DNA of 64,000 nt from Streptomyces sp. ML-6 (GCF_030116705.1 NZ_JAOTIK010000001.1:4802501-4866500); one strand, 5' to 3'. Counted from the stretch's first letter, positions 1-9,570 are shown. Translations and numbers: made by a program. Notes: a model not told the origin generated them from the letters alone.

Positions 1-1110
1 CGGGTGATCGGTTTCCTGCGGGAGGGCGAGCGGGTCGTCGGCGCCCGCGTCGAGGACGTCGAGACGGGCCGGGAGTACGAGGTCAGGGCCAAACAGGTGG
101 TCAACGCGACCGGGGTGTGGACGGACGACACCCAGGCGCTGATCGGGGAGCGCGGCCAGTTCCACGTACGGGCGTCCAAGGGCATCCACCTGGTCGTCCC
201 CAAGGACCGCATCCACTCCACGACCGGGCTGATCCTGCGGACCGAGAAGTCCGTCCTCTTCGTCATCCCGTGGGGCCGGCACTGGATCGTCGGGACGACG
301 GACACCGACTGGGACCTGGACAAGGCGCACCCGGCGGCCTCCAGCGCCGATATCGACTACCTGCTCGAACACGTCAACTCGGTCCTGGCCACGCCCCTGA
401 CCAGGGACGACGTCGAGGGCGTCTACGCCGGCCTGCGGCCGTTGCTGGCCGGGGAGTCCGACGCCACCAGCAAGCTCTCGCGCGAGCACACGGTGGCGCA
501 TCCGCTGCCGGGCCTCGTGGTCGTGGCGGGCGGCAAGTACACGACGTACCGGGTGATGGCGAAGGACGCGGTGGACGAGGCGGTGCACGGCCTCGACCAG
601 CGGGTGGCGGCCTGCGTCACCGAGGACATCCCGCTGCTGGGGGCCGAGGGGTACCGGGCCCTGTGGAACGCCCGCGCGAGGATCGCGGCCAGGACCGGCC
701 TCCACGTCGCCCGGGTGGAGCACCTGCTCAACCGCTACGGGTCCATGACCGAGGAGATCCTCGAACTCGTCGTCGGCGATCCGGCGCTGGGCGAACCGCT
801 GCCCGCGGCCGACGACTACCTGAAGGCCGAGATCGTCTACGCGGCCTCGCACGAGGGCGCGCGTCATCTCGACGACGTACTGACCCGTCGTACCCGGATC
901 TCCATAGAGACCTTCGACCGGGGCACGCGCAGCGCCAGGATCTGCGCGGAGCTGATGGCGCCGGTGCTGGGCTGGGACGAGGGGCAGGTCGACCGGGAGG
1001 TCGAGCACTACGAGAAGCGGGTGCAGGCGGAACGGGAGTCGCAGCGGCAGCCGGACGACCTCACGGCGGACGCGGCGCGGCTCGGGGCCCCGGACATCGT
1101 GCCGATCTAA
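1..1110 (+). CDS. glpD: Aerobic glycerol-3-phosphate dehydrogenase, C-terminal part (5' end outside window)
   Basis: FAD enzyme that oxidises sn-glycerol 3-phosphate to dihydroxyacetone phosphate and feeds electrons to the quinone pool at the membrane. The frame is open at the left edge, so the N-terminal FAD-binding Rossmann motif is not visible. What can be seen is the middle of the DAO fold (VNATGVWTDD, SKGIHLVVP, WGRHWIVGTTDTDW, then the GLRPLL segment) and, from about nt 640, the helical C-terminal domain typical of GlpD. The product ends PDIVPI and the gene stops 65 bp from the convergent serine hydrolase. Identification is firm for the family; the true start and total length cannot be given from this window. 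Confidence 0.93.
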   Translation, partial: RVIGFLREGERVVGARVEDVETGREYEVRAKQVVNATGVWTDDTQALIGERGQFHVRASKGIHLVVPKDRIHSTTGLILRTEKSVLFVIPWGRHWIVGTTDTDWDLDKAHPAASSADIDYLLEHVNSVLATPLTRDDVEGVYAGLRPLLAGESDATSKLSREHTVAHPLPGLVVVAGGKYTTYRVMAKDAVDEAVHGLDQRVAACVTEDIPLLGAEGYRALWNARARIAARTGLHVARVEHLLNRYGSMTEEILELVVGDPALGEPLPAADDYLKAEIVYAASHEGARHLDDVLTRRTRISIETFDRGTRSARICAELMAPVLGWDEGQVDREVEHYEKRVQAERESQRQPDDLTADAARLGAPDIVPI

Positions 1111-1174
1111 CCGATCCAGCCCATCCAGCCGGTCCAGGTGTATTGCCCCGGGGGCCGGGGACGGCGTACCCGGC

Positions 1175-2254
1175 TCAGGAGGAAGGGGCGGGGGTGCAGA
1201 ACTCCGCGTCGAGCAGTGCCTGTTCGAGGGCCTCCCCGTCGGTCAGGGTGTCCGTGTTGGTGCGGTACGTCAGGGTGTGCCGCCCGTCGCGGGTGGCGGC
1301 GGTACGGACGTAACTGCCCGCTATGCGGCCGCTGTGGCCCCAGACGGTGGTGCCGCAGGACAGCTTTCGCGGCTGGATGCCCAGGCCGTAGGAGCCGTGC
1401 GTGGCCTCCGTGTCCAGCATGGCCGTCAGCTGGGCCGGCGGGAGGAGACGGCCGCCCAACAGGGCCGACTGGAAACGGTCGAGGTCGCCGAGGGTGGAGA
1501 TCAGCTCCCCGGCCGCGCCCGCCGTGCGCGGGTCGAGGACGGTGACGTCGCGGAGCGTGCCGTCGGCCGGGTCGCGGGTGTAGCCGCGGCCGTGCGGGTC
1601 GGGCAGGCCGGTGCGGGCGCCCGGGAGGGAGGTGCCGGTGAGACGGAGGGGGTTGAGGATGCGGTCGCGGATCTCGGTGGCGTAGCCGTGGCCGGTGACC
1701 CGTTGAACGACGAGTCCGAGTACGGCGTAATTGGTGTTGGAGTAGGCGTAGCGGCCGGGGGCGCCCGTCGGGCGGTGGGCCAGGGCGACCCGGATCGCTT
1801 CGGCGGGGGAGACCGGATGGGCGGACGCGTCGGCGGTGTAGTCGTACAGGCCGCTGGTGTGGTTGAGCAGGGCGCGCAGGGTGATGCGGCGGCCGTCGTT
1901 GCCGTGCCCCCCGATCAGTCCGGGCAGCAGCCGGTCGACGGTGTCGGACAGGCGCAGCCGCCGTTCCCCGGCGAGTTGGAGCACGACCGTGGCGACGAAG
2001 GTCTTGGTGATGCTGCCGACCCGGAACCGGTCCGCCTGTCGGATACCCGGTCCCGTCGAGCGGTAGGTGTCGTACGGTGCGGGAGGGACCCGACGGGCCA
2101 GCAATGCCGCCGTGGGGGCGCCTCCCCGGGCGACGAGCCGCGGAAGGTGGGTGGCCGCGGGGGCAAGGTGTGGTTCGCTGGGCGGGGTCGCTGTTCCCAG
2201 GAGGAGCAGCACCAGCACCAACGGGGTGACGAACAGTGCCCTGGGTATCGGCAT
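1175..2254 (-). CDS. Secreted serine hydrolase, class C beta-lactamase / D-Ala-D-Ala carboxypeptidase family
   Basis: 359 residues. The N-terminus is a signal peptide (hydrophobic run LVLVLLLLG at about residues 12-20), so the protein is probably exported and acts on or near peptidoglycan or on small esters/amides. The penicillin-recognising fold is shown by SITK (catalytic Ser81, Lys84), the YSN triad (Tyr171-Asn173), an NHTSGLYDY segment and a late HSG motif (WGHSGRIAGS) in place of KTG, which is common in esterase/carboxypeptidase members. No lipobox Cys follows the signal. It is convergent with glpD and divergent from the first kinase (121 bp intergenic). Exact substrate cannot be told from sequence. 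Confidence 0.85.
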   Translation of the reverse strand: MPIPRALFVTPLVLVLLLLGTATPPSEPHLAPAATHLPRLVARGGAPTAALLARRVPPAPYDTYRSTGPGIRQADRFRVGSITKTFVATVVLQLAGERRLRLSDTVDRLLPGLIGGHGNDGRRITLRALLNHTSGLYDYTADASAHPVSPAEAIRVALAHRPTGAPGRYAYSNTNYAVLGLVVQRVTGHGYATEIRDRILNPLRLTGTSLPGARTGLPDPHGRGYTRDPADGTLRDVTVLDPRTAGAAGELISTLGDLDRFQSALLGGRLLPPAQLTAMLDTEATHGSYGLGIQPRKLSCGTTVWGHSGRIAGSYVRTAATRDGRHTLTYRTNTDTLTDGEALEQALLDAEFCTPAPSS

Positions 2255-2374
2255 GGCGGGGAATCCCTTTCTCCGGGCACATCATGACGGGCCCGTGGAC
2301 CCGGCACCACGACCGGTGTCGGGGTGAGGGACAATGAACGCTCTGCCAGGGCGGGTTGATCGCAGAGGGGACGC

Positions 2375-4396
2375 ATGTCGGAGGCGGAGCAGGCACGGGA
2401 GCCCCAACGGGACACGGACGGACGCCTCCTCGCGGGTCGGTACCGGCTCGGGGAAGTGCTCGGCCGGGGCGGTATGGGCACGGTCTGGCGTGCCGCCGAC
2501 GAAACGCTGGGCCGCACGGTCGCGGTCAAGGAACTGAGGTTCCCCTCGGCCATCGACGAGGACGAGAAGCGCCGTCTCATCACGCGCACCCTGCGCGAGG
2601 CGAAGGCGATCGCCAGGATTCGCAACAACGGCGCAGTGACGGTCTACGACGTGGTCGACGAGGACGACCGGCCGTGGATCGTGATGGAGCTCATCGAGGG
2701 CAAGTCCCTCGCCGAGGCCATCCGCGAGGACGGGGTCCTGACGCCGAAGCGGGCGGCCGAGGTCGGCCTCGCGATACTCGACGTGCTCAGATCGGCGCAC
2801 CGCGAGGGCATCCTGCACCGTGACGTGAAGCCGTCCAACGTGCTGATCGCCGAGGACGGCCGGGTCGTGCTGACCGACTTCGGCATCGCCCAGGTCGAGG
2901 GCGACCCGTCGGTCACCTCGACGGGCATGCTCGTCGGCGCGCCCTCGTACATCTCCCCGGAGCGCGCCCGCGGGCACAAGCCGGGCCCGCCCGCCGACCT
3001 GTGGTCGCTCGGCGGCCTGCTGTACGCCAGCGTCGAGGGCACCCCGCCGTACGACAAGGGCTCGGCGATCGCCACCCTGACCGCGGTGATGACCGAGCCG
3101 CTCGACCCGCCGAAGAACGCCGGTCCGCTGAAGGACGTCATCTACGGCCTCCTCGCCAAGGACCCCGAGCAGCGGCTCGACGACGCGGGCGCCCGCACCC
3201 TGCTCAACGACGTGATCCACGCTCCCGAGAAGCCGGAGCCGGCGGCGGTTCCGCCCGCCGAGGCCACCCAGGTCATGGCCCTGCCCAAGACGCCGGACGC
3301 CCGCCCCGAGGCGGCGTCGAAGCCCGCGGAGCAGGGCGAGGGCGCGCGGGACCGGCTGCGGGGCGCGCTGCGTTCCGTGCGCAACGCGAAGGCGGCCCCG
3401 GTCGCCGCCGCCGGTACGGCCGCTGCCGCCACGCCGGCCACCGCCGCGCCCCCGTCCGCCGCCGCGGCGAGCGGTCCGGCATCCCTGTCGAAGCCCGGTC
3501 GGCCCGCCGCCCCGGCGACCGGCGCGGCCAGGGTGGCCTCCGCCTCCGTGCCGCCGCCCCGTCCGGCCACGTCGCCGGCCGCCCCGCCGCGCGCGTCCCT
3601 CACGGACGTGGTGCCGCGCCGCACCCTGGCGATCATCGCCGCGGTGATCGCGCTCGTCCTGATCGGCACGATCCTCGCGCTCACGCTCGACGGGGACGAC
3701 AAGAACAACGCGGGCAATGGCAACGGCAAGGACGACAAGTCCACCTCGGCCGGGCCCTCGACGGCCACCGGGGGCTCCTCCACGGACACCGACAGCGGCA
3801 CCGGCGGAGGCAGCGGCAAGGACCAGGGCAAGGACCAGAACGGCGCCCAGGGCCAGGACGCGGACAAGGGCAAGGACAAGGGCGACGGCGCGGCCGAGGG
3901 GGCGGACGGCTCGAAGGGCGACAAGCCCGGTGACGCCCTGCCCGCCGGGTTCCGGAAGGTCGCGAGCAAGCGCTTCCACTTCACGGTGGCCATGCCCGAG
4001 AACTTCCGGTTCGACAAGACGGCCGGCAGCAACTCCGGGGCGATCTACAACGTCGACGGCGGCTTCCCGCGCATCCAGATCGACTACACCGACTCGCCCG
4101 GCGGCGACGCCGCCGCGGCCTGGAACGCCGCGCGGGCCGCCGTCGCCGCCACCAGCAGGGGCTACAAGCACTTCGGCATCAAGAAGGTCGAGTACAACGG
4201 CTACCCGACCGTCGCCGACTGGCAGTTCGAGCGCACCCAGCAGGGCCAGCCGGTCCATGTGCTCAACCGGGGCTTCAAGGTCGACGCCGGCCACGGCTAC
4301 GCGATCATGATCAGCTGCAAGGCGGACGAGTGGAACGACGCGGAGTGCCGGAAGCTGCGTCAGGTCGCGTTCGACACGTTCAAACCCGTCGACTGA
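2375..4396 (+). CDS. Membrane Ser/Thr protein kinase (PknB-like), first of three in tandem
   Basis: 673 residues. The cytoplasmic kinase domain spans about residues 17-290 with a complete catalytic set: glycine loop LGRGGMG, Lys52 in AVKEL, HRD at 148-150 (HRDVKPSN), DFG at 168-170 and SPE at 194-196. A long Ala/Pro-rich linker leads to one TM helix (about 418-438), then a Gly/Ser/Asp/Lys-rich stalk and a roughly 150-residue extracytoplasmic domain (from PAGFRKVASK). There are no PASTA repeats, so it is not the cell-wall PknB itself. The ATG follows AGAGGGGACGC; the next kinase begins 243 bp later. The extracellular domain resembles those of the two following kinases, which suggests duplication. 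Likely an active receptor kinase; ligand unknown. Confidence 0.93.
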   Translation: MSEAEQAREPQRDTDGRLLAGRYRLGEVLGRGGMGTVWRAADETLGRTVAVKELRFPSAIDEDEKRRLITRTLREAKAIARIRNNGAVTVYDVVDEDDRPWIVMELIEGKSLAEAIREDGVLTPKRAAEVGLAILDVLRSAHREGILHRDVKPSNVLIAEDGRVVLTDFGIAQVEGDPSVTSTGMLVGAPSYISPERARGHKPGPPADLWSLGGLLYASVEGTPPYDKGSAIATLTAVMTEPLDPPKNAGPLKDVIYGLLAKDPEQRLDDAGARTLLNDVIHAPEKPEPAAVPPAEATQVMALPKTPDARPEAASKPAEQGEGARDRLRGALRSVRNAKAAPVAAAGTAAAATPATAAPPSAAAASGPASLSKPGRPAAPATGAARVASASVPPPRPATSPAAPPRASLTDVVPRRTLAIIAAVIALVLIGTILALTLDGDDKNNAGNGNGKDDKSTSAGPSTATGGSSTDTDSGTGGGSGKDQGKDQNGAQGQDADKGKDKGDGAAEGADGSKGDKPGDALPAGFRKVASKRFHFTVAMPENFRFDKTAGSNSGAIYNVDGGFPRIQIDYTDSPGGDAAAAWNAARAAVAATSRGYKHFGIKKVEYNGYPTVADWQFERTQQGQPVHVLNRGFKVDAGHGYAIMISCKADEWNDAECRKLRQVAFDTFKPVD

Positions 4397-4639
4397 CCGG
4401 ACCGACCGGAACCAGCGGCTCCGGTGGAACCGGACGATCCGGCTGGTCCGTCTGACTCCTCGGGGGAAAGGGGCCGGGTTGCACCGACCCCGGCGCGCGG
4501 CCGTCACGTGCCACGTATCGTGAGAGCCTGAAGGCCGTACGCAGCCGGAACGATGGGTCAGTTGCACGGTGAGCGACCGCAATTGACGGGTTGATGCGGT
4601 CCCTTGTGGCCGGGGGACAACGCGCTCTGGGGAGGCGTC

Positions 4640-7627
4640 GTGGACGACTACGCGGGTCGGGTGCTTGCCGACCGCTACCGCCTTCCGTTGTCCCGGTCGG
4701 ACGAGTACGAACCGGTCGAGACCCGGGCGTTCGACACCTACAGCGGGCAGGAAGTCCTGGTCCGGCAGGTGCCGTTGCCCGAGGTGGTGGACGCCGAGGT
4801 GCTCGGCGCGGACGGCTCGGTGCCGACCGGTTTCCGGGGCGCCGGAGGGGCGGTGCGGCAGCCGGCGGACCCGGTGGTGCGGCGTGCCGTCGAGGCGGCG
4901 CAGGCGGCGGCCCAGGTTCCCGACCACCCCCGGCTCGGCCAGGTCTTCGACGTGTTCGCCGAGGCGGGTTCGCTCTGGATCGTGAGCGAGTTCGTCGCGG
5001 CCCGCCCGCTCGCGAGCCTGCTCGCGGAGCGCCCGCTCAACCCCTTCCGGGCCGCCGAGATCGGCTCCGACGTGCTGGCCGCGCTGCGGGCGCTGCACGC
5101 CCATGGCTGGACCCACCGGAACATCACCGCCCGCACGGTGCTGGTCTGCGACGACGGACGCGTCCTGCTGACCGGCCTGGCGGCCGGGGCGGCGGAGGAG
5201 GCGCTCTGCGGCTACGTGACGACGCCGCGGCCCGACGACGAGGACGACGACCACGAGGACGAGTACGACCACGGGGATGAGTACGACCACGGGGACGAGT
5301 ACGACGAGGAGGACGGATACGACCGATCCGAGGCCGAAGCCGGAGTGTTCGCGCCGCCCCGGCCCGCAGTGCCTCCGGCGCCCGCCCCCATGGCCGAGGT
5401 CCCGGCCTCGCGCGGCCGGATGGCGATAGGGACGGGCCGGGAGGACGACGGTCCGTACGGTGACGGCGACGGTGATGACGAGGCGTACGCCGACGGTGAC
5501 CCGTACACCGACGACCCGCATGCGGAGGCCGGTGCGGATGCCGACGACGACGCCCCGTACCCCGATGCTCCGCACGAGGACGGCGACCGCGCCGGGGACG
5601 GTCACTTCGGTGGCGAGCCCTTCGGCGGCGACCGCTCCGGTGACGTGCGGAGAGAGGCGGCGCCGGGTCTCCCGGGCGATCTGGAGGCCGTGCCGCGCCC
5701 GGTGAACTACGCCTTCCCGTCGTCCCCGTCCAGGGATTTCACGCAGTCGCGGAGTGGGCGGCCCGACGCGAGGAGGACCGGCGACGACACCACCGGGACG
5801 ACGGCCCCCTACACCGGATCTCCCTGGTCCAAGGGCCCGTACGGCGACGACACCCCGCACGCCGAGGACCCGTACGAGGACGACGCGAGCGAGGACGACG
5901 AGGACATCCACGACGCCGAGAACGTCCACGACACCGACCCCGGCCATCACGAGGGCGAGGACGACCGCACGCCCCCGGGCCCCGCGTCTCCCCCTCGGCG
6001 GGCGTACCTCATCGGCTCGTGGAACGACGGGCCCGGAGCGGGGCGTCCCGTGCCCGCCGGAGGATCGGGGCAGGACGCGCTGCGGGCCGAGGCCCGGCGC
6101 GGCGGCGCCCCGGGCCTCCCCGCGCACCTGCCGGAGCAGCAGTCGGCGGGCCGCTGGGACGAGGGCGACGAGGACGGCCGTACGGGCTCCGGCTACCGGG
6201 GCCCCGCCACCCCCCTCGCCGCCGAGCGCGCCCGGCAGACCCGGATCGCCGTCGTGGGCGCGGTCACCGAGCGCTGGGCGCCCGAGCAGGCCGGCCCCGT
6301 CCACGAGAACTGGCGCCTGGCGCCGCCGATCGGCCCCGCCACCGACCTCTGGGCGCTGGGTGCGCTGCTCTACCGCGCCGTTCAGGGCCACGCCCCCTAC
6401 CCCGAGGAGAACGCGGCCGAGCTGGTGCAGATGGTGTGCGCCGAGCCGCCCGCCTTCGCCGAGGAGTGCGGCCCGCTGCGCCCCGTCGTGGAGTCCCTGC
6501 TGCGCCAGGACCCCACCGAGCGGCCGGACTTCGAGGAGCTGAGCGGCTGGCTGCGCTCCCTGGTGCGTTCGGCGCCCGAGCCCGAGGCCGGTCTGGACGT
6601 CGTGCCCCTGCCGGCCGCCGACAGTGCCCGGCTCCCCATCGTGCGCCGCCGGGGCGAGCTGGTCCGCCGTCGCCGCGGTCGCAACGCGGCCCACGGCCGT
6701 CACCGGCACACCAAGGGCAGGCCCGGCCGGCAGGCGCAGCCGGAGCAGGACCTCGGGCTCGACCTGCTGGGCGGATTCGACCGGCGGGACCACACCGACC
6801 GGCAGGACGGGTTCGAGCGACCGGACGGGCCCAGGGCCGAACGCGCCCCCAGGCCCGCCAAGGCTCCCAGACCCGCCAAGGCTCCCAGGGCGCCGCGCGA
6901 GCCCAAGGCGCTCCGCACCCCGCCCCGGTCCGCCGAGGGCCGGGCGCCGCGCAGGCTCGGGCGGATGCTCCTGCTGCTGATCCTGCTGGTCATGGCCGCG
7001 GCCATCGCGTATGCCGTGCTGTTCCTGCCCAAGTCGGACGCCGGACCGGGCAACGGCTCCTCGGGGCCCGGGGCGTCGACGTCCGGTGCGCCGGACCCCG
7101 GCACGGGGGAGACCGGCGGCCAGGATCCGTCCGGTTCCCAACAGCCGCAGACCAGCCGCTCCGCCGTCGCGCTCGCCCCCGGCTACACCCTGCGCAAGGA
7201 CGCCGAGGGCTTCGAGGTCGGCGCGCCCAAGAGCTGGCGGCGCACCCCGGCCAACGCCGACCGTCAGATCCGTTACGGCGGCGACGGTTTCAGCCTGCTG
7301 ATCGTCCCGGGCCGTGACACGGTCAAGTCCAGTGGCGGCGACCCGCTGGCGTACCAGGCCGACAAGGAGCTGGAGCTGCAGCAGTTCCGCGACTCCGAGT
7401 GGTCGGGATCGAGCGGGCTGCGCCGGATCGACGTGGGCCGACAGGCCATGGCGGAGGGCCAGTTCACCTGGCAGGACGCCTCGGGGCGCGAGGTGTACGC
7501 CCGCAACCTCGTGATGATCGTCGAGGGCCGCTACCACGTCATCCAGGTCATCGGCCCGGAGGACCAGCGTGACAAGGTTTCGGACATCTACGAACAAGCC
7601 ATCGCTTCCTACCGCGTGACGTCCTGA
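4640..7627 (+). CDS. Kinase-like membrane protein, probable pseudokinase with large acidic insertion
   Basis: 995 residues from GTG 4640, chosen because GGGGAGG ends 4 nt upstream and VDDYAGRVLADRYRL is where the kinase fold begins; an in-frame ATG at 4604 would add 12 residues. The kinase fold is recognisable (RYRLPLSRSDEYEP, WIVSEFV, GWTHRNITARTVLV, DLWALGALLYRAVQG) but catalytic motifs are lost: the Lys site reads VLVRQV, HRD is HRN (159-161), and DFG is replaced by TGL (178-180). Between that point and APE (547-549) lies about 350 residues rich in Asp/Glu/Gly/Pro, with the repeat EYDHGDEYDHGDEYD. One TM helix (about 776-797) and a C-terminal extracytoplasmic domain follow, as in its neighbours. 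Probably non-catalytic, perhaps a scaffold or regulator of the flanking kinases (inference). Confidence 0.85.
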   Translation: MDDYAGRVLADRYRLPLSRSDEYEPVETRAFDTYSGQEVLVRQVPLPEVVDAEVLGADGSVPTGFRGAGGAVRQPADPVVRRAVEAAQAAAQVPDHPRLGQVFDVFAEAGSLWIVSEFVAARPLASLLAERPLNPFRAAEIGSDVLAALRALHAHGWTHRNITARTVLVCDDGRVLLTGLAAGAAEEALCGYVTTPRPDDEDDDHEDEYDHGDEYDHGDEYDEEDGYDRSEAEAGVFAPPRPAVPPAPAPMAEVPASRGRMAIGTGREDDGPYGDGDGDDEAYADGDPYTDDPHAEAGADADDDAPYPDAPHEDGDRAGDGHFGGEPFGGDRSGDVRREAAPGLPGDLEAVPRPVNYAFPSSPSRDFTQSRSGRPDARRTGDDTTGTTAPYTGSPWSKGPYGDDTPHAEDPYEDDASEDDEDIHDAENVHDTDPGHHEGEDDRTPPGPASPPRRAYLIGSWNDGPGAGRPVPAGGSGQDALRAEARRGGAPGLPAHLPEQQSAGRWDEGDEDGRTGSGYRGPATPLAAERARQTRIAVVGAVTERWAPEQAGPVHENWRLAPPIGPATDLWALGALLYRAVQGHAPYPEENAAELVQMVCAEPPAFAEECGPLRPVVESLLRQDPTERPDFEELSGWLRSLVRSAPEPEAGLDVVPLPAADSARLPIVRRRGELVRRRRGRNAAHGRHRHTKGRPGRQAQPEQDLGLDLLGGFDRRDHTDRQDGFERPDGPRAERAPRPAKAPRPAKAPRAPREPKALRTPPRSAEGRAPRRLGRMLLLLILLVMAAAIAYAVLFLPKSDAGPGNGSSGPGASTSGAPDPGTGETGGQDPSGSQQPQTSRSAVALAPGYTLRKDAEGFEVGAPKSWRRTPANADRQIRYGGDGFSLLIVPGRDTVKSSGGDPLAYQADKELELQQFRDSEWSGSSGLRRIDVGRQAMAEGQFTWQDASGREVYARNLVMIVEGRYHVIQVIGPEDQRDKVSDIYEQAIASYRVTS

Positions 7628-7770
7628 CCCCGCTCCGCGCACCGGCCGGCAGGTGACGGAGCGACAAGCATCACAGTGCGGTCTCTTGGGCGGTGCGAGG
7701 TTCCGTGGCCGTGCGTCCGCTCCGTAATCTGGCATCCGAGGTACGGGGCGGGGACACGGGGCGGGGACGC

Positions 7771-9477
7771 GTGGAGCAATCACAGGGCACGGAAACGGGA
7801 TTGTTGCTGGCCGGAAGGTACCGGTTGGGCGAAGTCCTGGGGCGCGGCGGCATGGGCAAGGTGTGGCGGGCCCACGACGAGGTGCTGCACCGCACGGTCG
7901 CGGTCAAGGAGCTGACCGCCGGGCAGTACGTCGCCGAGGCGGACCGGGCCGTCCTGCACGCCCGGACGCAGAAGGAGGCCCGGGCCGCCGCCCGGATCAC
8001 GCACCCGGGCGTGGTCACCGTCCACGACGTGCTCGAGTACGACAACCGGCCCTGGATCGTCATGCAGTACGTCGACGGCCCGTCACTCGCCGACGCCGCC
8101 AAGGAGTCCGGCGAGGTGGAGCCGCGCGAGGCGGCCAGGATCGGCCTCCACGTGCTGGGCGCCCTGCGCGCCGCGCACGCGGCGGGGGTCCTGCACCGCG
8201 ACGTGAAGCCCGGCAACGTCCTGCTCGCCGGGGACGGGCAGGTGCTGCTCACCGACTTCGGGATCGCCGCCATCGAGGGCGACTCGACCATCACCAGGAC
8301 CGGCGAACTGGTCGGCTCCATCGACTACCTGGCGCCCGAACGGGTCCGCGGCGCCGACCCGGGGCCCGCCTCCGACCTGTGGTCGCTCGGCGCCACGCTC
8401 TACACCGCGGTCGAGGGGCGCTCGCCCTTCCGTCGCACGTCCCCGATCTCCACCATGCAGGCCGTCGTCACCGACGAGCCGCCGCCGCCCGGCCGGGCGG
8501 GCCCGCTCGCCCCCGTGATCACCGCGCTGCTCCGCAAGGAGCCGGACGAGCGTCCGACGGCGGCGGAGGCCGAGCGGATGCTGCTGGACGCCATGGAGGG
8601 CCGCGAACCCGTGGCCGCGCAGGCGTTCGTACCGACGCAGCGGGTCACCGGCGAGATGCTGAACTCCCTGGGCCAGGACGACGCCACCGGCCCGACGGCC
8701 CCCGCCCCGTCGCCCCACTCCGACGCCGGGCCGCCCGCCACGGCCCCGGTGACCCGCCGCAGCCGCGGACGCTGGCGCACCGCGATCCTGGTCGTCGCGA
8801 TCGCGGCACTGGTCGGCGGCGGCGCGGGACTCGCCGCGATGAAGTACGGGGACCGCACGGAGAAGTCCATCGGGCGGACCGACCCGACCGGGGACGCCAT
8901 CGACCCCGGCAAGGCCGGGACCGCCCCCGGCAAGTCCGGGACCGACCCCGGCAGACCCGGGACCGATCCCGACGCCCCGTCCTCCTCGAAGGCCACCGGT
9001 CCGGTGAAGGACGTGCCCGACGGCTGGCACCGGGTGGAGGACCCCGAGGGCTTCAGCCTGATCGTGCCCGACGGCTGGGAGCGCCGGATGGACGGCAACC
9101 AGATCGACTACACCCCGGACGGCGGTGTGCGCTACATCCGGATCAGCATCGACCCGGCGCCCGACTTCGAGAATTCGTACATGCACATGTTGAGCCTGGA
9201 GAAGCAGCTCTCCGAGCGGCTTCCCGGCTACCAGCGCCGGACCCTGCACTCCAACACCTACCGGGACCGGCCGGGATCGCTCTGGGAGTTCACCTGGACC
9301 GAGACCAAGCAGCACCCGGGGCCCCGGCACGCGATCGACCAGATGTACTTCGGGGAGACGGGCGGACCCGAGTACGCGCTGTACATGACGGGCCCGGAGG
9401 AGAACTGGGAGACGACCCGGGCGCAGTTCGACACGATGCTGCGCAGCTGGCGGGCGCCGGGCGACTCCTCCGAGTGA
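7771..9477 (+). CDS. Membrane Ser/Thr protein kinase (PknB-like), third of three in tandem
   Basis: 568 residues from GTG 7771 (GGGGAC upstream; VEQSQGTETGLLLAGRYRLG). An in-frame GTG at 7693 would add 26 residues with no kinase homology. Catalytic motifs are intact: glycine loop LGRGGMG, Lys46 in AVKEL, HRD 142-144, DFG 162-164, APER, and DLWSLG. A Pro/Ser linker leads to one TM helix at about 338-357, a linker with repeated DPGK/APGK-like units, and an extracytoplasmic domain (DGWHRVEDPEGFSLIVPDGW onward) that parallels those of the two upstream kinases. Begins 143 bp after the pseudokinase and may be co-transcribed. The last codons and stop lie inside a degenerate 27-bp tandem repeat. Confidence 0.92.
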   Translation: MEQSQGTETGLLLAGRYRLGEVLGRGGMGKVWRAHDEVLHRTVAVKELTAGQYVAEADRAVLHARTQKEARAAARITHPGVVTVHDVLEYDNRPWIVMQYVDGPSLADAAKESGEVEPREAARIGLHVLGALRAAHAAGVLHRDVKPGNVLLAGDGQVLLTDFGIAAIEGDSTITRTGELVGSIDYLAPERVRGADPGPASDLWSLGATLYTAVEGRSPFRRTSPISTMQAVVTDEPPPPGRAGPLAPVITALLRKEPDERPTAAEAERMLLDAMEGREPVAAQAFVPTQRVTGEMLNSLGQDDATGPTAPAPSPHSDAGPPATAPVTRRSRGRWRTAILVVAIAALVGGGAGLAAMKYGDRTEKSIGRTDPTGDAIDPGKAGTAPGKSGTDPGRPGTDPDAPSSSKATGPVKDVPDGWHRVEDPEGFSLIVPDGWERRMDGNQIDYTPDGGVRYIRISIDPAPDFENSYMHMLSLEKQLSERLPGYQRRTLHSNTYRDRPGSLWEFTWTETKQHPGPRHAIDQMYFGETGGPEYALYMTGPEENWETTRAQFDTMLRSWRAPGDSSE

Positions 9478-9570
9478 GCCGGCCCGGGCAACTCCTCCGA
9501 GTGAGCCGGACCGGGCGCGGGCGATCCCTCCGGCCGAATCGGCCCAGGCGACTCCTCCGACCGGGAGTGT
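9458..9570. repeat. Degenerate 27-bp tandem repeat crossing the kinase stop codon
   Basis: Four units: 9458-9484, 9485-9511, 9512-9544 (with a 6-bp expansion) and 9545-9570. The shared core is actcctccgagtgagcc. Unit 1 contains the end of the third kinase gene and its TGA (9475-9477); unit 2 repeats the same bases downstream, including a second in-frame-looking TGA. It looks like recent slippage or duplication of a gene end. Confidence 0.75.

Noticed and set aside
2282..7783. A 1833-codon open frame antisense to the first two kinase genes, and many similar long antisense frames across the window
   Set aside because: High third-position G/C on the real strand removes stops from shadow frames. 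Protein content is Arg/Gly/Val-rich with no domain, and the sense frames hold clear kinase motifs.
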